Source of the DNA: an uncultured Nitrosospira sp.
GTDB taxonomy: Bacteria; Nitrospirota; Nitrospiria; Nitrospirales; Nitrospiraceae
Direction of reading: 5' to 3'
Assembly (NCBI GenBank): GCA_900696515.1
Contig: CAADGK010000019.1
Location: 1 to 64,000 of the forward strand
DNA length: 64,000 nt
Positions 8,958-21,195 of the stretch are shown piece after piece; positions within the stretch are counted from its first letter, which is position 1, and each line of letters opens with the position of its first letter. Both the position numbers and the translations under genes were made by a program. The notes beneath the pieces are model-generated. The model was not told the origin of the DNA and searched no databases. It saw only the letters and a list, made by a program, of their open reading frames with translations.

Positions 8958-9316
8958 TTAGGATCTGTTGCACTGTTTGGTGCAATCCCTGTCAGAACGG
9001 CAGACAAGAATATTGAAGCGGGAGTCTCGCCGTCCCTATGGAAGTCCCAGCAGAAACCCATCAGGGTGGCTCTGGCGAGAGGACGGGCTACGTAAGAAGC
9101 GGATCCTTTCGGACCTTCCCACAACATCGGACCGGGCACATAGACGGCAGTAATGGCTGGTGGTGTCGACGGATCGGGAGATCGCTCGCTCACACAGTCG
9201 TCGGCTTCCGAACCCGGTCCGCAGGAGTCTGGGTGTTTGACTCACTGATGAATGGATCGCTCTCCGGGCGCTGACCGTAAAATCTCCCCTGTTTGAAGGA
9301 ATGTCGGGCTATCCGA
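8958..9316. other. Intergenic stretch between microprotein and smpB
   Basis: About 360 bp. Apart from the hairpin at 8968-8985 I see nothing supportable. I looked for tmRNA, which often lies beside smpB, but found no tRNA-like acceptor ends or tag frame. Confidence 0.5.
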
Positions 9317-9790
9317 TTACTTTCTCTCCTTGATCGCCCGTTCAACTTCACGCCCTGCTTCACGAGCTTTGATCGAATCGCGGCGGTCATGCTGTTTCTT
9401 CCCCTTCGCCAATCCGAGTTCGACCTTCGCCTGGCCTCGCTCTGAAAAATAGATTCGGAGCGGAATCAACGTGAGCCCTTTCTGCTGAGTCTTTCCGAGG
9501 AGCTTGTTGATCTCCTTTCGATGCAGAAGCAATTTGCGGGTTCTGACCGGGTCATGGTTCATCATATTGCCGTGACTATAGGGACTGATGTGGCAGTGGT
9601 AGAGAAAGACCTCGCCGTCTTTGACACCCGCATAACTGTCTTGCAGATTTACTCGTCTGTCCCGAAGCGATTTCACCTCGGTGCCTTTGAGCACAATCCC
9701 GGCTTCGAATTTTTCCTCGATAAAATAATCGTGGTAGGCCTTCCGGTTGGTGGCCACCCCCTTCTGCTGATCTTCTTTGTCTTTCGCCAT
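9317..9790 (-). CDS. smpB: SsrA-binding protein SmpB
   Basis: SmpB binds tmRNA and brings it to stalled ribosomes for trans-translation. Family marks are the N-terminal [20 protein letters not shown], the segment [18 protein letters not shown], the HISPYSHGN region and the basic tail with [11 protein letters not shown]. The 157-residue length is normal. The gene is divergent from the DciA-like gene 53 bp away. No tmRNA gene is visible nearby. Highly confident. Confidence 0.96.
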   Translation of the reverse strand: MAKDKEDQQKGVATNRKAYHDYFIEEKFEAGIVLKGTEVKSLRDRRVNLQDSYAGVKDGEVFLYHCHISPYSHGNMMNHDPVRTRKLLLHRKEINKLLGKTQQKGLTLIPLRIYFSERGQAKVELGLAKGKKQHDRRDSIKAREAGREVERAIKERK

Positions 9791-9842
9791 ACCCAGACAC
9801 CACTACCTTGATCTCGGTCTCCGCTAACGCCTATGATACCGG

Positions 9843-10346
9843 ATGGCTCGCCCCGGCACCCTCGATTCCTTCGGCACGATTTTGTCCGGTCTGTCCAAAC
9901 GACTCGGCCTTGAATCGAGACTGGTGGAGCTGCGCTTGCAGCATCAGTGGCACGATGTCGTCGGCGAGCCTATGGCGTCCCATACCTGGCCGGCCAATAT
10001 TCGCTTCAAAAAGCTGTATTTGATCGTCAGGAATTCCGTCTGGCTTCAACAATTGACCTTTCTCAAACCGGCTCTCCTGACAAAGCTTCAGGCAGATGTT
10101 GGTCCCGAACTCGTGACGGACATTGTCGGTCGCGTCGGGGAGCTTCCGAACGATCTGGCAGCACCCCCGGTTGATCTCAATCAGGATATCCGCTCGGCGC
10201 AGTCTGAGGGCTCATGGGCTGAGGTCGTCACACATACCACCACTATCCAAGATCCCGCCCTTCGTGATCGATTCAGAGAGGTGATATCGCGATACCCCGC
10301 TCAGGTTCCGCCTCAACCGGCAAGGGGTCCGTCACGCGCCCCTTGA
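9843..10346 (+). CDS. DciA-like (DUF721) putative replicative-helicase loader
   Basis: The first 100 residues match the DUF721/DciA domain, with W-x-x-V-V-G near residues 36-41 (WHDVVGEPMASHTWP) and the KKLYLIVRNSVWLQQL strand-helix segment. In many bacteria lacking DnaC or DnaI, DciA loads the replicative helicase DnaB at the origin. The location 8 kb from dnaA and next to gyrA supports a replication role. A loosely structured tail rich in proline (PAQVPPQPARGPS) follows, and its last 74 bp overlap the convergent gene. Confidence 0.75.
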   Translation: MARPGTLDSFGTILSGLSKRLGLESRLVELRLQHQWHDVVGEPMASHTWPANIRFKKLYLIVRNSVWLQQLTFLKPALLTKLQADVGPELVTDIVGRVGELPNDLAAPPVDLNQDIRSAQSEGSWAEVVTHTTTIQDPALRDRFREVISRYPAQVPPQPARGPSRAP

Positions 10347-10860
10347 ATAGAACCCGGGTCTCGCTGGAAACTTGCCCGCTCTGTGGCATTGGACCGAGAC
10401 CGCCGTCTTCCTCCTGATCCAGTAATCGATAATATCCGCGCATGGCCCTTTCATAGTCTTTTGCCACAGCCGCATCTCCGGCCAGATACTTGGCTAGGAC
10501 TTCCGGATCGGTCCAGCCATGGTCATCAAATACGTAAATCATGATCTGCTTGTATGACCCACCAGGATCGCCAGGAGTCGTGGGATAGATCTTCATCCGA
10601 GCAAAATCATGGGTCTGGTGGCCGACCTTTCGAAAGCGTTTCACGAGCGACTCCACCTCATCATCGGTTGTACCACGAGGAACGTCCGTCACGACGAGAT
10701 GGCCGGATTGTGCACCGACAGTATAGGGAGGAATCGATCGATCAGGACGGCTCAGATACATGCCCCCCCAGATTAAGGCAAACGATCCGACAAAGACGCT
10801 GAGCGCGAACTTGACGACAATGTCGAGGGGCTTCTTGGTCTTTGGGTCATTCGGAGGCAT
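10273..10860 (-). CDS. Membrane-anchored hypothetical protein (195 aa)
   Basis: I do not recognise this protein. After a basic N-terminus it has one membrane helix (VVKFALSVFVGSFALIWGGMYL, about residues 15-37) and then a soluble domain of about 150 residues with a TDVPRGTTDDEVESLVKRFRKVG motif and several aromatic residues. The likely topology is N-in with the domain outside. It is 41 bp downstream of gyrA on the same strand and could be co-transcribed with it. The 3' end overlaps the convergent DciA-like gene by 74 bp. Confidence 0.65.
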   Translation of the reverse strand: MPPNDPKTKKPLDIVVKFALSVFVGSFALIWGGMYLSRPDRSIPPYTVGAQSGHLVVTDVPRGTTDDEVESLVKRFRKVGHQTHDFARMKIYPTTPGDPGGSYKQIMIYVFDDHGWTDPEVLAKYLAGDAAVAKDYERAMRGYYRLLDQEEDGGLGPMPQSGQVSSETRVLFKGRVTDPLPVEAEPERGIAISPL

Positions 10861-10901
10861 AGAAGCAGAAGAGCGGTCTGGGCATCGAACGGCCGGCCAG
10901 C

Positions 10902-13388
10902 TTAATCCGATGAATTCTCGGGGGTGTCCTCCGACGTAGCATCCTCTCGTTCGGCGGCGTCCGCCAATCTGGCCACGGCGACGACTCGGTCTCCTTCGCC
11001 ATCGAGATCAAGAATGCGAACACCCTGAGTGTTCCGTCCGATTTCACGGATATCATCGACCTTGCAGCGCAGCACTTTCCCCTGCGCAGCCATCAGCATG
11101 ATCTGATCGTCATCTCGTACTTGAAGGAATCCCACGGCCAATCCGTTTCGCTCAGTGGTCTTGACGCTGATGATGCCCTTTCCGCCTCGTCCCTGTACCC
11201 GATATTCACCTACCGGCGTCCGTTTGCCGTAGCCGCCTTCCGTCACGGTCAAGATTGAGGTGGTCGAATCCGGAGTAATGGTTTCCATTCCGATGACTTC
11301 GTTGCCCTCTTCGAGTGTGATCCCTTTCACACCGTGCGCCATCCGACCCATCGACCGCACTTCCTCTTCCTTGAATCGAATCGTAATGCCTTGTCGTGTC
11401 CCCAATAGGATTTCGCGCTGTCCGTCTGTCAGCTGGGCCCCGATCAACTTATCACCGCCTTCAAGGCCTAGCGCGATGATCCCGCCCTGTCTGGGGTTGC
11501 TGAACGCGGACAATTCCGTTTTCTTGATGATTCCCTTTTTGGTCGCCATCACGATATAGCGGTCATCACGAAACTCTTTGACCGGCAAGGTTGCGGTCAC
11601 CTTTTCACTCCCGGCCAAGGTAAGGAGATTGACGAGTGCTTTTCCTTTGGCTGACCGGCTAGCCTCGGGAATTTCATGGACTTTCAGCCAGTAGACCTTC
11701 CCGGCATCGCTAAAAAACAGGAGCGAATCGTGGGTGGAGGCGGAAAAGAGCGTCTCGACGAAATCCTCCTCCTTGATACCCATCCCGATCTTGCCTTTCC
11801 CTCCGCGCCGTTGAGCCCGATAGAGAGACACGGCATTGCGCTTGATGTATCCGGAATGCGAGATCGTGACGATCACTTCTTCCGCTGCAATCAGATCTTC
11901 GAGACTGATCTCGGCTTCTTCCTTGACGATCTGGGTCCGGCGGTCGTCTTTGTACGCTTCACGAATCTCGGCAAGCTCGTTCTGGATGATGGTGCGTACC
12001 AACGACTCGCTGGCCAACACAGATTTCAGATATTCAATCTGCTTAAGCACTTCCTGATACTCTTCGATGAGCTTGGTCCGCTCCAGCTGCGTCAAACGCT
12101 GCAGCCGCATGTCGAGAATCGCAGTGGCTTGGATCTCGGTCAGACCAAATTCCCGCATCAACCCTGCACGGGCTTCGTCAGGCGATTGCGATCGTCTGAT
12201 GAGCGCGATGACGGCGTCAAGATGATCGAGGGCGATCTTGAGTCCTTCGAGAATATGCGCCCGTTCTTCGGCCTTTCTGAGTTCGAAGGCGGTCCGCCTC
12301 ACCACGACTTCGCGTCGATGCTCGAGGAAATGATGCAGGATCTGCTTGAGCGTGAGGATCTCCGGGCGATTGTTCACCAGCGCCAACATGATGACACCGA
12401 AGGTCGTCTCGAGTTGGGTATGTTTATACAGATTATTCAACACCACCAAGGGGATTTCATTCCGCTTCAGTTCGATGACCACCCGAACCCCTTCACGATC
12501 CGATGACTCATCCCGCAAGTCGGAAATTCCTTTGATGCGATCGTCCTGGATCAACTCCGCGATCTTTTCGATCAGCTTGGCCTTGTTCACTTGGTAGGGA
12601 ATTTCCGTGACGATGAGCCGTTCTCGCTCGGTACGTTCGTCGGTCTCGACCACGACCTTTGCGCGCAACTTCAAGAGCCCACGTCCCGTCTCGTAGGCTT
12701 CCTTGATCCCGCCCATGCCATAGATGAAGCCGGCCGTGGGAAAGTCCGGTCCGGGAATTTTCTTCATGAGTTGGGCGATCGTGACCTCGGGGTTCTCCAG
12801 CAACAGAAGGAGCCCATCAATAATTTCAGCAATGTTGTGTGTGGGTATATTGGTGGCGTAGCCGACTGCGATACCCCCCGCCCCATTGATCAAGAGGTTC
12901 GGCACTCTGGTCGGAAGCACCAGTGGTTCTTGCCGTGACTCGTCATAGTTAGGGCCGAAATCAACGGTTTCTTTGTCGATATCGGCCAACATCTCCTCAG
13001 CCAGCTTGGTCATGCGGGCTTCGGTGTACCGCATAGCCGCCGGTGAGTCCCCATCCATCGACCCATAGTTGCCTTGGCCGTCGACGAGGGGATAGCGCAT
13101 ATTGAAGTCCTGCGCCATCCGCACGAGGGTGTCGTAGATAGCCGAATCCCCATGGGGGTGATAGTTCCCCATGATTTCGCCGACAATCTTGGCTGATTTG
13201 CGGTAGGCTCGATTGGAGGCCAAGCCCATTTCACTCATCCCGAAGAGGATCCGCCGATGCACCGGCTTCAGCCCGTCACGGACATCAGGCAACGCCCGTC
13301 CCACGATGACGCTCATGGCGTAATCGAGATAGGAGGACTTCATCTCGTCTTCGATCGCGATATGACCTAACCGTTCATCTGGCGGCAT
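10902..13388 (-). CDS. gyrA: DNA gyrase subunit A
   Basis: GyrA breaks and rejoins DNA during negative supercoiling. The catalytic tyrosine is Y121 in [10 protein letters not shown]. The resistance-determining region reads HGDSAIYD, with serine 82 and aspartate 86, the usual quinolone-sensitive residues. The C-terminal half shows the beta-pinwheel repeats, including the GyrA-box-like [10 protein letters not shown] and further GRGGKG repeats. The length (828 aa) is normal. It follows gyrB with an 82-bp gap that holds a hairpin repeat. The gap separates it from dnaA-dnaN-gyrB, so it may also have its own promoter. Confidence 0.98.
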   Translation of the reverse strand: MPPDERLGHIAIEDEMKSSYLDYAMSVIVGRALPDVRDGLKPVHRRILFGMSEMGLASNRAYRKSAKIVGEIMGNYHPHGDSAIYDTLVRMAQDFNMRYPLVDGQGNYGSMDGDSPAAMRYTEARMTKLAEEMLADIDKETVDFGPNYDESRQEPLVLPTRVPNLLINGAGGIAVGYATNIPTHNIAEIIDGLLLLLENPEVTIAQLMKKIPGPDFPTAGFIYGMGGIKEAYETGRGLLKLRAKVVVETDERTERERLIVTEIPYQVNKAKLIEKIAELIQDDRIKGISDLRDESSDREGVRVVIELKRNEIPLVVLNNLYKHTQLETTFGVIMLALVNNRPEILTLKQILHHFLEHRREVVVRRTAFELRKAEERAHILEGLKIALDHLDAVIALIRRSQSPDEARAGLMREFGLTEIQATAILDMRLQRLTQLERTKLIEEYQEVLKQIEYLKSVLASESLVRTIIQNELAEIREAYKDDRRTQIVKEEAEISLEDLIAAEEVIVTISHSGYIKRNAVSLYRAQRRGGKGKIGMGIKEEDFVETLFSASTHDSLLFFSDAGKVYWLKVHEIPEASRSAKGKALVNLLTLAGSEKVTATLPVKEFRDDRYIVMATKKGIIKKTELSAFSNPRQGGIIALGLEGGDKLIGAQLTDGQREILLGTRQGITIRFKEEEVRSMGRMAHGVKGITLEEGNEVIGMETITPDSTTSILTVTEGGYGKRTPVGEYRVQGRGGKGIISVKTTERNGLAVGFLQVRDDDQIMLMAAQGKVLRCKVDDIREIGRNTQGVRILDLDGEGDRVVAVARLADAAEREDATSEDTPENSSD

Positions 13389-13414
13389 GTCTTCTCCTCA
13401 AAGCGCACAGCGAT

Positions 13415-13465
13415 AAGCTTTCAGGCATCAGCTCCGGAAAGCTGATCGCTGAAGGCTGACAGCTT
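13415..13465. repeat. Hairpin-forming repeat between gyrB and gyrA
   Basis: The left arm 13415-13433 (AAGCTTTCAGGCATCAGCT) and right arm 13440-13465 are imperfect reverse complements separated by 6 bp, with GCTGA-type units. It may slow or end transcription between the two gyrase genes or be a dispersed intergenic repeat. I saw no T-run typical of a terminator. Confidence 0.5.
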
Positions 13466-13470
13466 CCTAG

Positions 13471-15942
<2,472 letters not shown>

Positions 15943-16085
15943 CTACCTATTCCATCCTCGTGATCAGAGGACTTGTTTCAGTTTTTAGCAAGGTTTTCCT
16001 GCCTGGAGTAGTACCTACACATTGCCAGGTGGAATTACCCGGTAATACTGGAGGAGCTATGTCCTTGAGTGTGCACAACATTCCG

Positions 16086-17219
16086 CTAAATCTTCACCGG
16101 CATGACAACGCACTTGAACCCGGGGCTTTCCGGCTCCTGAATCAGACAGGGACTCAGCGGTGTTTCCATCTGGAGCGAGATCGTTTCACCCTCCATCACG
16201 CTAAAGACATCCAGGAGGTACCGAGCATTAAAACCAGTCGTCAGGCTTTCTCCCTCATAGCGGGCGGGTAATTCTTCCGTCGCTTCCCCGAAGTCCGGGC
16301 TGGCTGAAAACAGCGTCATCTTGCCGGGCCCGAAGGACAGTTTTACCGCACTCGCCTTGTCTTTCGACAGTACGGACACACGACGTAGGGCACTCTCCAG
16401 GTCCGTCCGATTGACACTGATGTTCTTGCCCCCGTCTTTCGGGATGACCTGTTGGTAGTTCGGATAATTGCCCTCCATCAACCGTGACGTCAGCAGCAGG
16501 CCGCTCTTTCGGAAGATCATCAGGTTCTTTGAAAATCCTATGAGCGGTTCAGCATCTCCGCCTTCTTCCAACAGGTGGCGAATTTCATGAGCGGCTTTCT
16601 TAGGAATGATCGCTTTTATTTCCTGAGGAACGGCCGCCGACTTGGCCCCGGCTTTGCCGACCTCCTGTTCCGCAACCGCCAAACGGTGCCCGTCCGTGCC
16701 GACCAACCGGAGAGCCGTCTTCTTCTCGGTCACGATCAAAGTGACCAGAAGTCCGTTCAGAATGTACCGGGCATCGTTGTCTCCGGCAGCAAAGAGCGTC
16801 TTCCGAATCAATTCAAGCAACCCGTCTCCAGCCAATGGAAGCAATCCCTCACGTTCGATCGCCGGCAACGCCGGATAATCGGAGCTGGGGAGGCCCACGA
16901 TCTTGAATTGGCTTCTCCCAGCCTGAATCGTCGTCCAGTTATTGTCCGTGGCTGTCAACTCAATATCCCCGGCCGGTAACTCCTTCACGATTTCAAAGAG
17001 TTTTCTGGCGGAGATGGTAACCCCTCCTGTCGACAACACCGTCGCCTTGTAGAGACCCCTCATACCGAGCTCAAGGTCCGTTGCGACAATTTCGACACCG
17101 TCCTGCTTGGCTTCCAGCAGGATATTCGACAGAATGGGCATGGTGTTGCGTTTTTCCACGACGCCCTGCACGCGTTGAAGACCCGTCAATAATTCATCTC
17201 GCCCGATCCGTACTTTCAT
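16086..17219 (-). CDS. dnaN: DNA polymerase III sliding clamp (beta subunit)
   Basis: DnaN forms the ring that tethers DNA polymerase III to the template. The sequence has the three-domain clamp pattern: MKVRIGRDELLTGLQRVQGVVEKR at the start, then PLVGTDGHRLA-like RLVGTDGHRLAVAE in the middle, and a C-terminus ending in VVMPVKI, the usual clamp tail. I take the ATG at 17219, which follows GGGGGAG at good spacing, giving 377 residues; an ATG at 17234 lacks a ribosome site. It starts 23 bp after dnaA on the same strand. Confidence 0.97.
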   Translation of the reverse strand: MKVRIGRDELLTGLQRVQGVVEKRNTMPILSNILLEAKQDGVEIVATDLELGMRGLYKATVLSTGGVTISARKLFEIVKELPAGDIELTATDNNWTTIQAGRSQFKIVGLPSSDYPALPAIEREGLLPLAGDGLLELIRKTLFAAGDNDARYILNGLLVTLIVTEKKTALRLVGTDGHRLAVAEQEVGKAGAKSAAVPQEIKAIIPKKAAHEIRHLLEEGGDAEPLIGFSKNLMIFRKSGLLLTSRLMEGNYPNYQQVIPKDGGKNISVNRTDLESALRRVSVLSKDKASAVKLSFGPGKMTLFSASPDFGEATEELPARYEGESLTTGFNARYLLDVFSVMEGETISLQMETPLSPCLIQEPESPGFKCVVMPVKI

Positions 17220-17242
17220 GGAATGCTCCCCCATCGACGTCG

Positions 17243-18586
17243 CTAACTGCGAAGAATCTGTTCCTTTAATGATTCGATCGTCGTCTGCAATCCTGTATCG
17301 GTTTCCTTGGCCTTCGTCACCTGTCGGCAGGCGTGAATAATGGTCGTGTGGTCTTTCCCTCCGAATTGCCGACCAATCTCGGGGTATGAGGCGTCCGTCA
17401 GCTCCCGACAGAGGTACATGGCAATCTGCCGAGGATGCACCAGTGTTTTGCTTCGACGCCGAGATTTCAGCTCCGCAATCTTGACATGAAATTGAGCGCA
17501 GACGGCTTCCTGGATATCATCCATGGCGACAACTTTCTTTTTATCCCCAATGAGATCTCTCAGGACTGTTTTTGCAAGGTCGAGACTAATGACTTGCCCT
17601 GTAAGCGAAGCGTAGGCACCCAGACGAACAAGACTTCCCTCCAGTTCTCGAATATTGCTCTTCATCGTGGTTGAAAGAAACTGGATCACATCTTCCGGCA
17701 GTTTGACTCCTTCGTCCTCTGACTTCTTCCTCAGAATGGCGATCCGTGTCTCGACATCCGGTGGTTGTAAGTCCGCGATTAAACCCCATTCAAATCGAGA
17801 TCGTAACCGTTCCTCGATATCAGGCATGTCCTTCGGGAACCGGTCGCTCGACAACACGATCTGCTTGTGGCCTTCATAGAGCGCATTAAATGTATGGAAG
17901 AACTCTTCTTGAGTCCGTTCCTTTCCGACCAGAAATTGGATGTCATCGATCATCAGCATATCGATGTGTCGGTAGCGCTTTCGGAGGTCCATCATTTTAT
18001 CGTAGCGGATCGAGTTAATGACCTCGTTTGTGAATTGTTCGGTCGTGAGATACGCGATTCGTAGATCCCTTTGTTCAGCCACATGATTCCCTATGGCGTT
18101 GAGGAGATGGGTTTTTCCGAGTCCCACACCGCCATAGATAAATAAAGGGTTGTAGGTTTGGCCCGGTTGCTCCGCCACCGCCATACAGGCCGCATGGGCA
18201 AACTGATTACCAGCTCCGACAACAAAGTTTCGGAACGTATATTTTGGGTTGAGGAGAATCCCCCGCCGTGGTTTCCCTGGCGTTTGAACCCTTCCCCCTG
18301 GTGTCCCGAGGGGCAACTCTTCCTGGGCCGCAGCTGTTTTCTCACGCACGATAAAGGCCACCGTCAAGGGTTCACCCGCACCGGCTGTCGCCACAGCTTC
18401 AGCCAAAAGGGCTCCGTAATGCGTATCCAACCACTCCCCAAAGAATTTATTCGGTACTCCAATATACACAGTGGAATTCTCGACCCTATCGAATTGCACT
18501 GGTAAAAACCATGTATCAAAGACCTGCTTCGGTACCTTTTGCTGAATGTACTGAAGCGCTTCATCCCACTCAATGTCTATCTTCAT
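17243..18586 (-). CDS. dnaA: Chromosomal replication initiator DnaA
   Basis: DnaA binds DnaA boxes and opens the origin. Visible are the N-terminal DnaB-interaction domain, the AAA+ core with Walker A GGVGLGKTHLLNA and Walker B MLMIDDIQFL, and a C-terminal DNA-binding domain with the signature GGKDHTTIIHACRQV. The length of 447 residues is normal. The ATG at 18586 is preceded by GAGTGGGG; a GTG at 18595 is also in frame. The upstream region holds the origin, so transcription of dnaA can be self-controlled through the boxes at 18604 and 18627. Confidence 0.98.
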   Translation of the reverse strand: MKIDIEWDEALQYIQQKVPKQVFDTWFLPVQFDRVENSTVYIGVPNKFFGEWLDTHYGALLAEAVATAGAGEPLTVAFIVREKTAAAQEELPLGTPGGRVQTPGKPRRGILLNPKYTFRNFVVGAGNQFAHAACMAVAEQPGQTYNPLFIYGGVGLGKTHLLNAIGNHVAEQRDLRIAYLTTEQFTNEVINSIRYDKMMDLRKRYRHIDMLMIDDIQFLVGKERTQEEFFHTFNALYEGHKQIVLSSDRFPKDMPDIEERLRSRFEWGLIADLQPPDVETRIAILRKKSEDEGVKLPEDVIQFLSTTMKSNIRELEGSLVRLGAYASLTGQVISLDLAKTVLRDLIGDKKKVVAMDDIQEAVCAQFHVKIAELKSRRRSKTLVHPRQIAMYLCRELTDASYPEIGRQFGGKDHTTIIHACRQVTKAKETDTGLQTTIESLKEQILRS

Positions 18587-18600
18587 AAACCCCACTCACA

Positions 18601-18860
18601 CCCTTATACACAGGATTACTCACACTTGTGGATAACCTCTCATTTCGGATCGATTTCTAGCGTAAAGAGGGCCCGGTGAATACCATGTTGTGTCACAGCC
18701 TGTCGAGTTACTCTCCACCTCTCAAGATCTATCAACAAGCTGTTCATCCCTTCTCACACCTCTATACAGTGAATTTCCACAAAGTTATCCATATTGGAAT
18801 TTGTAAAATATATAAATAAAATCAAGTACCTATATACTATCCACTCTATACACCTCATTA
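18601..18860. other. Replication origin (oriC) candidate
   Basis: Directly upstream of dnaA lie two perfect DnaA boxes: TTATACACA at 18604-18612 and TGTGGATAA (reverse of TTATCCACA) at 18627-18635. Near-matches are ATTTCCACA at 18773-18781 and TTATCCATA at 18785-18793. The last is followed by an AT-rich run (18794-18838, with AAAATATATAAATAAAAT) suited to unwinding. The dnaA-dnaN-gyrB-gyrA neighbourhood supports this. I did not compute strand skew, so the exact unwinding site is inferred. Confidence 0.8.
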
Positions 18861-18907
18861 CTCCTAATCCGACGGCGACGAATTTTCTTTATTACAGAAC
18901 ATCGGAG

Positions 18908-19129
18908 TTACAGAGTAATAATCCGCCGACTTCTTACTAATAACTCAAGTAAGTCTTTTCCGGACAGCTCAACCCCTTCCTTCAAACCACAGCTGCTGTT
19001 GCTTTTTAATACAGTCCCAGTCAAAGAAGAGTTCCTTAAGCCAATAACAATGGCACTATCAGCTTTTGAGTACAAAAAAGGTGAGACTCCCTCTACCGGA
19101 GACCGAGCAAGATACACCACTGTCTCCAT
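18908..19129 (-). CDS. DsrH/TusB-like sulfur-relay protein
   Basis: A 73-residue protein beginning METVVYLARSPVEG, similar in pattern to DsrH/TusB (VNRSP-type start, AVLLIxxGV-like core), with one cysteine in NSSCGLKEGVELSG near the usual position. AAGGGAG precedes the ATG at 19129. It is the last of three small genes (19819 to 18908) that resemble a DsrE-DsrF-DsrH set. In that set the proteins carry sulfur as persulfide, either for tRNA 2-thiouridine (TusBCD) or for sulfur oxidation/reduction. Assignment rests on order, size and cysteines, as the sequence is divergent. Confidence 0.5.
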   Translation of the reverse strand: METVVYLARSPVEGVSPFLYSKADSAIVIGLRNSSLTGTVLKSNSSCGLKEGVELSGKDLLELLVRSRRIITL

Positions 19130-19142
19130 TAGAAACTCCCTT

Positions 19143-19484
19143 TTAAAATATGAGTGTGCAGTCCATTAATTGAATTACAGCAGCCACCTCATCCTCCGAT
19201 TTACATTGCACTGCAAACGCACCACTCAACAGTGACCGATCAAATGTTTTCGGGAGAATAAAAGGGATTTCCAGCTGTTCAATGGAAGGAAGGTACTTTT
19301 CAAGAATATCGAGATCAATAATGTCGTCCGTATCATCTCTCAGTAAGCGAACAGCCTCACCAATGAGAATGACCGTCGTGTTGTGAGCCCCGGCAACAAG
19401 CCCGAGGGCAATTCGCAGTGCCTCAACCGGACGATGTGTGGTCCGTGGATCCTCTTGGATGACAACCGCGATGTTTTTTGACAC
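19143..19484 (-). CDS. DsrF/TusC-like sulfur-relay protein
   Basis: A 113-residue protein with a DsrE-superfamily pattern: IAVVIQEDPRTTHRPVEALRIALGL at the start, then NTTVILIGEAVRLL, and a cysteine in FAVQCKSEDE near the C-terminus. The start is a GTG at 19484, 17 bp after the preceding stop. It sits between the DsrE-like and DsrH-like genes. In TusBCD/DsrEFH the F subunit joins the hexamer, though sulfur is mainly held by E. The exact partner is unknown. Confidence 0.55.
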   Translation of the reverse strand: MSKNIAVVIQEDPRTTHRPVEALRIALGLVAGAHNTTVILIGEAVRLLRDDTDDIIDLDILEKYLPSIEQLEIPFILPKTFDRSLLSGAFAVQCKSEDEVAAVIQLMDCTLIF

Positions 19485-19501
19485 GTGAAATTCGCAACGC
19501 C

Positions 19502-19819
19502 TTAAGTAAAAGAGATGAACGGCTTACAGGCATCAATAAGTCCAGAGAGAACAACCAACCCACAAAGGGTAAATTCTTTGTCAACGTCTGTCGTTGACAC
19601 CTGATGTTGTTGACAGCCATATGCGCACACAAAAATGCGTACCCCTGAGCTGGCAAGATCTCGATAGGGCTGAGACCTCATATTTTTAACCCCTTCGTCA
19701 ATAAGGTAGAGATACACCTCATGACCGGCATCCAGTGCTGTTTGGGCAAGTCCGGTAACTGTTTCTGAATTTGGATGTGTGGGGGGAAGGGCTAGAAGAA
19801 TTCCGATTTTTTGTTTCAC
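19502..19819 (-). CDS. DsrE/TusD-like sulfur-relay protein
   Basis: A 105-residue protein of the DsrE fold. It has GILLALPPTHPNSETVTGLAQ, then GHEVYLYLIDEGV, and a cysteine pair in FVCAYGCQQHQ (C65, C69), where the persulfide cysteine of DsrE/TusD lies. The start is a GTG at 19819 without a strong ribosome site. The local DNA (18.6-19.9 kb) looks more AT-rich than its surroundings, which may reflect the origin region or transfer. Next upstream is hisS, which ends about 100 bp earlier on the same strand. Confidence 0.6.
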   Translation of the reverse strand: MKQKIGILLALPPTHPNSETVTGLAQTALDAGHEVYLYLIDEGVKNMRSQPYRDLASSGVRIFVCAYGCQQHQVSTTDVDKEFTLCGLVVLSGLIDACKPFISFT

Positions 19820-19926
19820 AGGTTAATTCACAGGAATTTATGTGAATATTCAGTGTATTCGATAATTTACTCACCTCCGTGAGACTAAGTGGTTTTGAGG
19901 GGAAAGTCAATGACTAAAGACAGCGG

Positions 19927-21195
19927 TCAGGAAGACAAGAGAAGAGACTCTATCTGACTTGGAAGAGATGCTAAAAGAACGTCATGTTGGCTCTTTGATT
20001 CCATGTTTCGGAGTACTGCGACTCCCTTTGTAACCTCATCGTCACCAAGTAAGAGTGTGAATTGGCAGCCAAGCCGGTCGGCTTGGCGAAGGTGAGCCTT
20101 TAAGGTGGTCGACCGAAAATCACAAACCGCTGGTATGCCAAAGGTGCGAAGGTCTTCAAGAGCGCTAAGCCCGGCTACTGAACCTTTATTCCCGAAACCG
20201 GCAACATAGACAGTCTTGTCAGTGGGGATGGGAGAACTCAGAGAGTCTGGTAACAACATCGCTATACGTTCAAGTCCCACAGCAAAACCGACGGCAGGAG
20301 TCGAGGTACCTCCGAGTGTCTCCACGAGCCCATCATATCGGCCACCTGCTCCCACGGCATTTTGTGCTCCGAGATTGGTCGCGGTGACTTCGAACGTCGT
20401 GAGATTGTAATAATCGAGGCCTCGCACAAGCCGGTGATTTAGCGAATAGGGTATATGGATGAGATCGAGGCCAGCCAGTACTTGGGCGAAGTAGGAACGG
20501 GCGGTCTCAGCCAGGGATTCAGAGAGACGAGGAGCCTGTTCCGTAATGGAACGGCACTCAGGAACCTTGCAATCCAGGACGCGAAGCGGGTTTGCCTCAA
20601 TGCGGTGCTGACAGTTACCGCACAAACTCGGCACATGGCGTTTGAGATAGCTGACAAGGATGGGGCGGTAGATGTCACGATCAGCTGCCTGGCCAAGGTT
20701 ATTGATCTCGAGGGTGAGGCTAGGAAGGCCTAGCTCATGGAGCATGCGCCAGAGGAGGGCAATTACCTCAACATCGGCACGCGGATCGGCTATGCCATAT
20801 GATTCAACACCAAATTGATGGAACTGTCTCAGCCTGCCGGCCTGCGGGCGCTCGTGACGAAACATCGGACCGGTATAGAAATATTTTTGGGGCACCGGGA
20901 TCGCGGCACGATTGTGTTCGATATAGGCCCGGACGGTACCGGCAGTTCCCTCCGGTCGAAGAGTCAACGAGGTACCATCCCGATCCGGGAACGTGTACAT
21001 TTCTTTCTCGACGATATCCGTGGATGCACCAATACTCCGTGCAAATAAGGTGGTCACCTCAAAGATTGGAATACGGATTTCGTGAAATCCATATCGGGTC
21101 GCCCATCGCCTCGCAGACTCTTCGATGAACCGCCAGCGCGGGGTCTCTTCCGGCAACAGGTCCTTGACGCCTTTGATACCTTTGATCACGGACAC
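19927..21195 (-). CDS. hisS: Histidyl-tRNA synthetase
   Basis: A class II synthetase that charges tRNA-His. Marks are motif 1 near FHEIRIPIFE, motif 2 FRHERPQAGRLRQFHQFG, the histidine-binding RGLDYY, and the C-terminal anticodon-binding domain. I favour a GTG start at 21195, because AAGGAGAT ends 6 bp before it; the ATG at 21213 has no ribosome site. The likely product is about 422 residues. On the opposite strand, thyX starts 140 bp to the right. Confidence 0.95.
   Translation of the reverse strand: MSVIKGIKGVKDLLPEETPRWRFIEESARRWATRYGFHEIRIPIFEVTTLFARSIGASTDIVEKEMYTFPDRDGTSLTLRPEGTAGTVRAYIEHNRAAIPVPQKYFYTGPMFRHERPQAGRLRQFHQFGVESYGIADPRADVEVIALLWRMLHELGLPSLTLEINNLGQAADRDIYRPILVSYLKRHVPSLCGNCQHRIEANPLRVLDCKVPECRSITEQAPRLSESLAETARSYFAQVLAGLDLIHIPYSLNHRLVRGLDYYNLTTFEVTATNLGAQNAVGAGGRYDGLVETLGGTSTPAVGFAVGLERIAMLLPDSLSSPIPTDKTVYVAGFGNKGSVAGLSALEDLRTFGIPAVCDFRSTTLKAHLRQADRLGCQFTLLLGDDEVTKGVAVLRNMESKSQHDVLLASLPSQIESLLLSS

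Noticed and set aside
8958-9316. tmRNA next to smpB
   Set aside because: No tRNA-like ends or tag sequence found; the stretch has no support as tmRNA.
11676-12506. Plus-strand frame opposite gyrA
   Set aside because: Fully inside the clearly coding gyrA and composition-biased.
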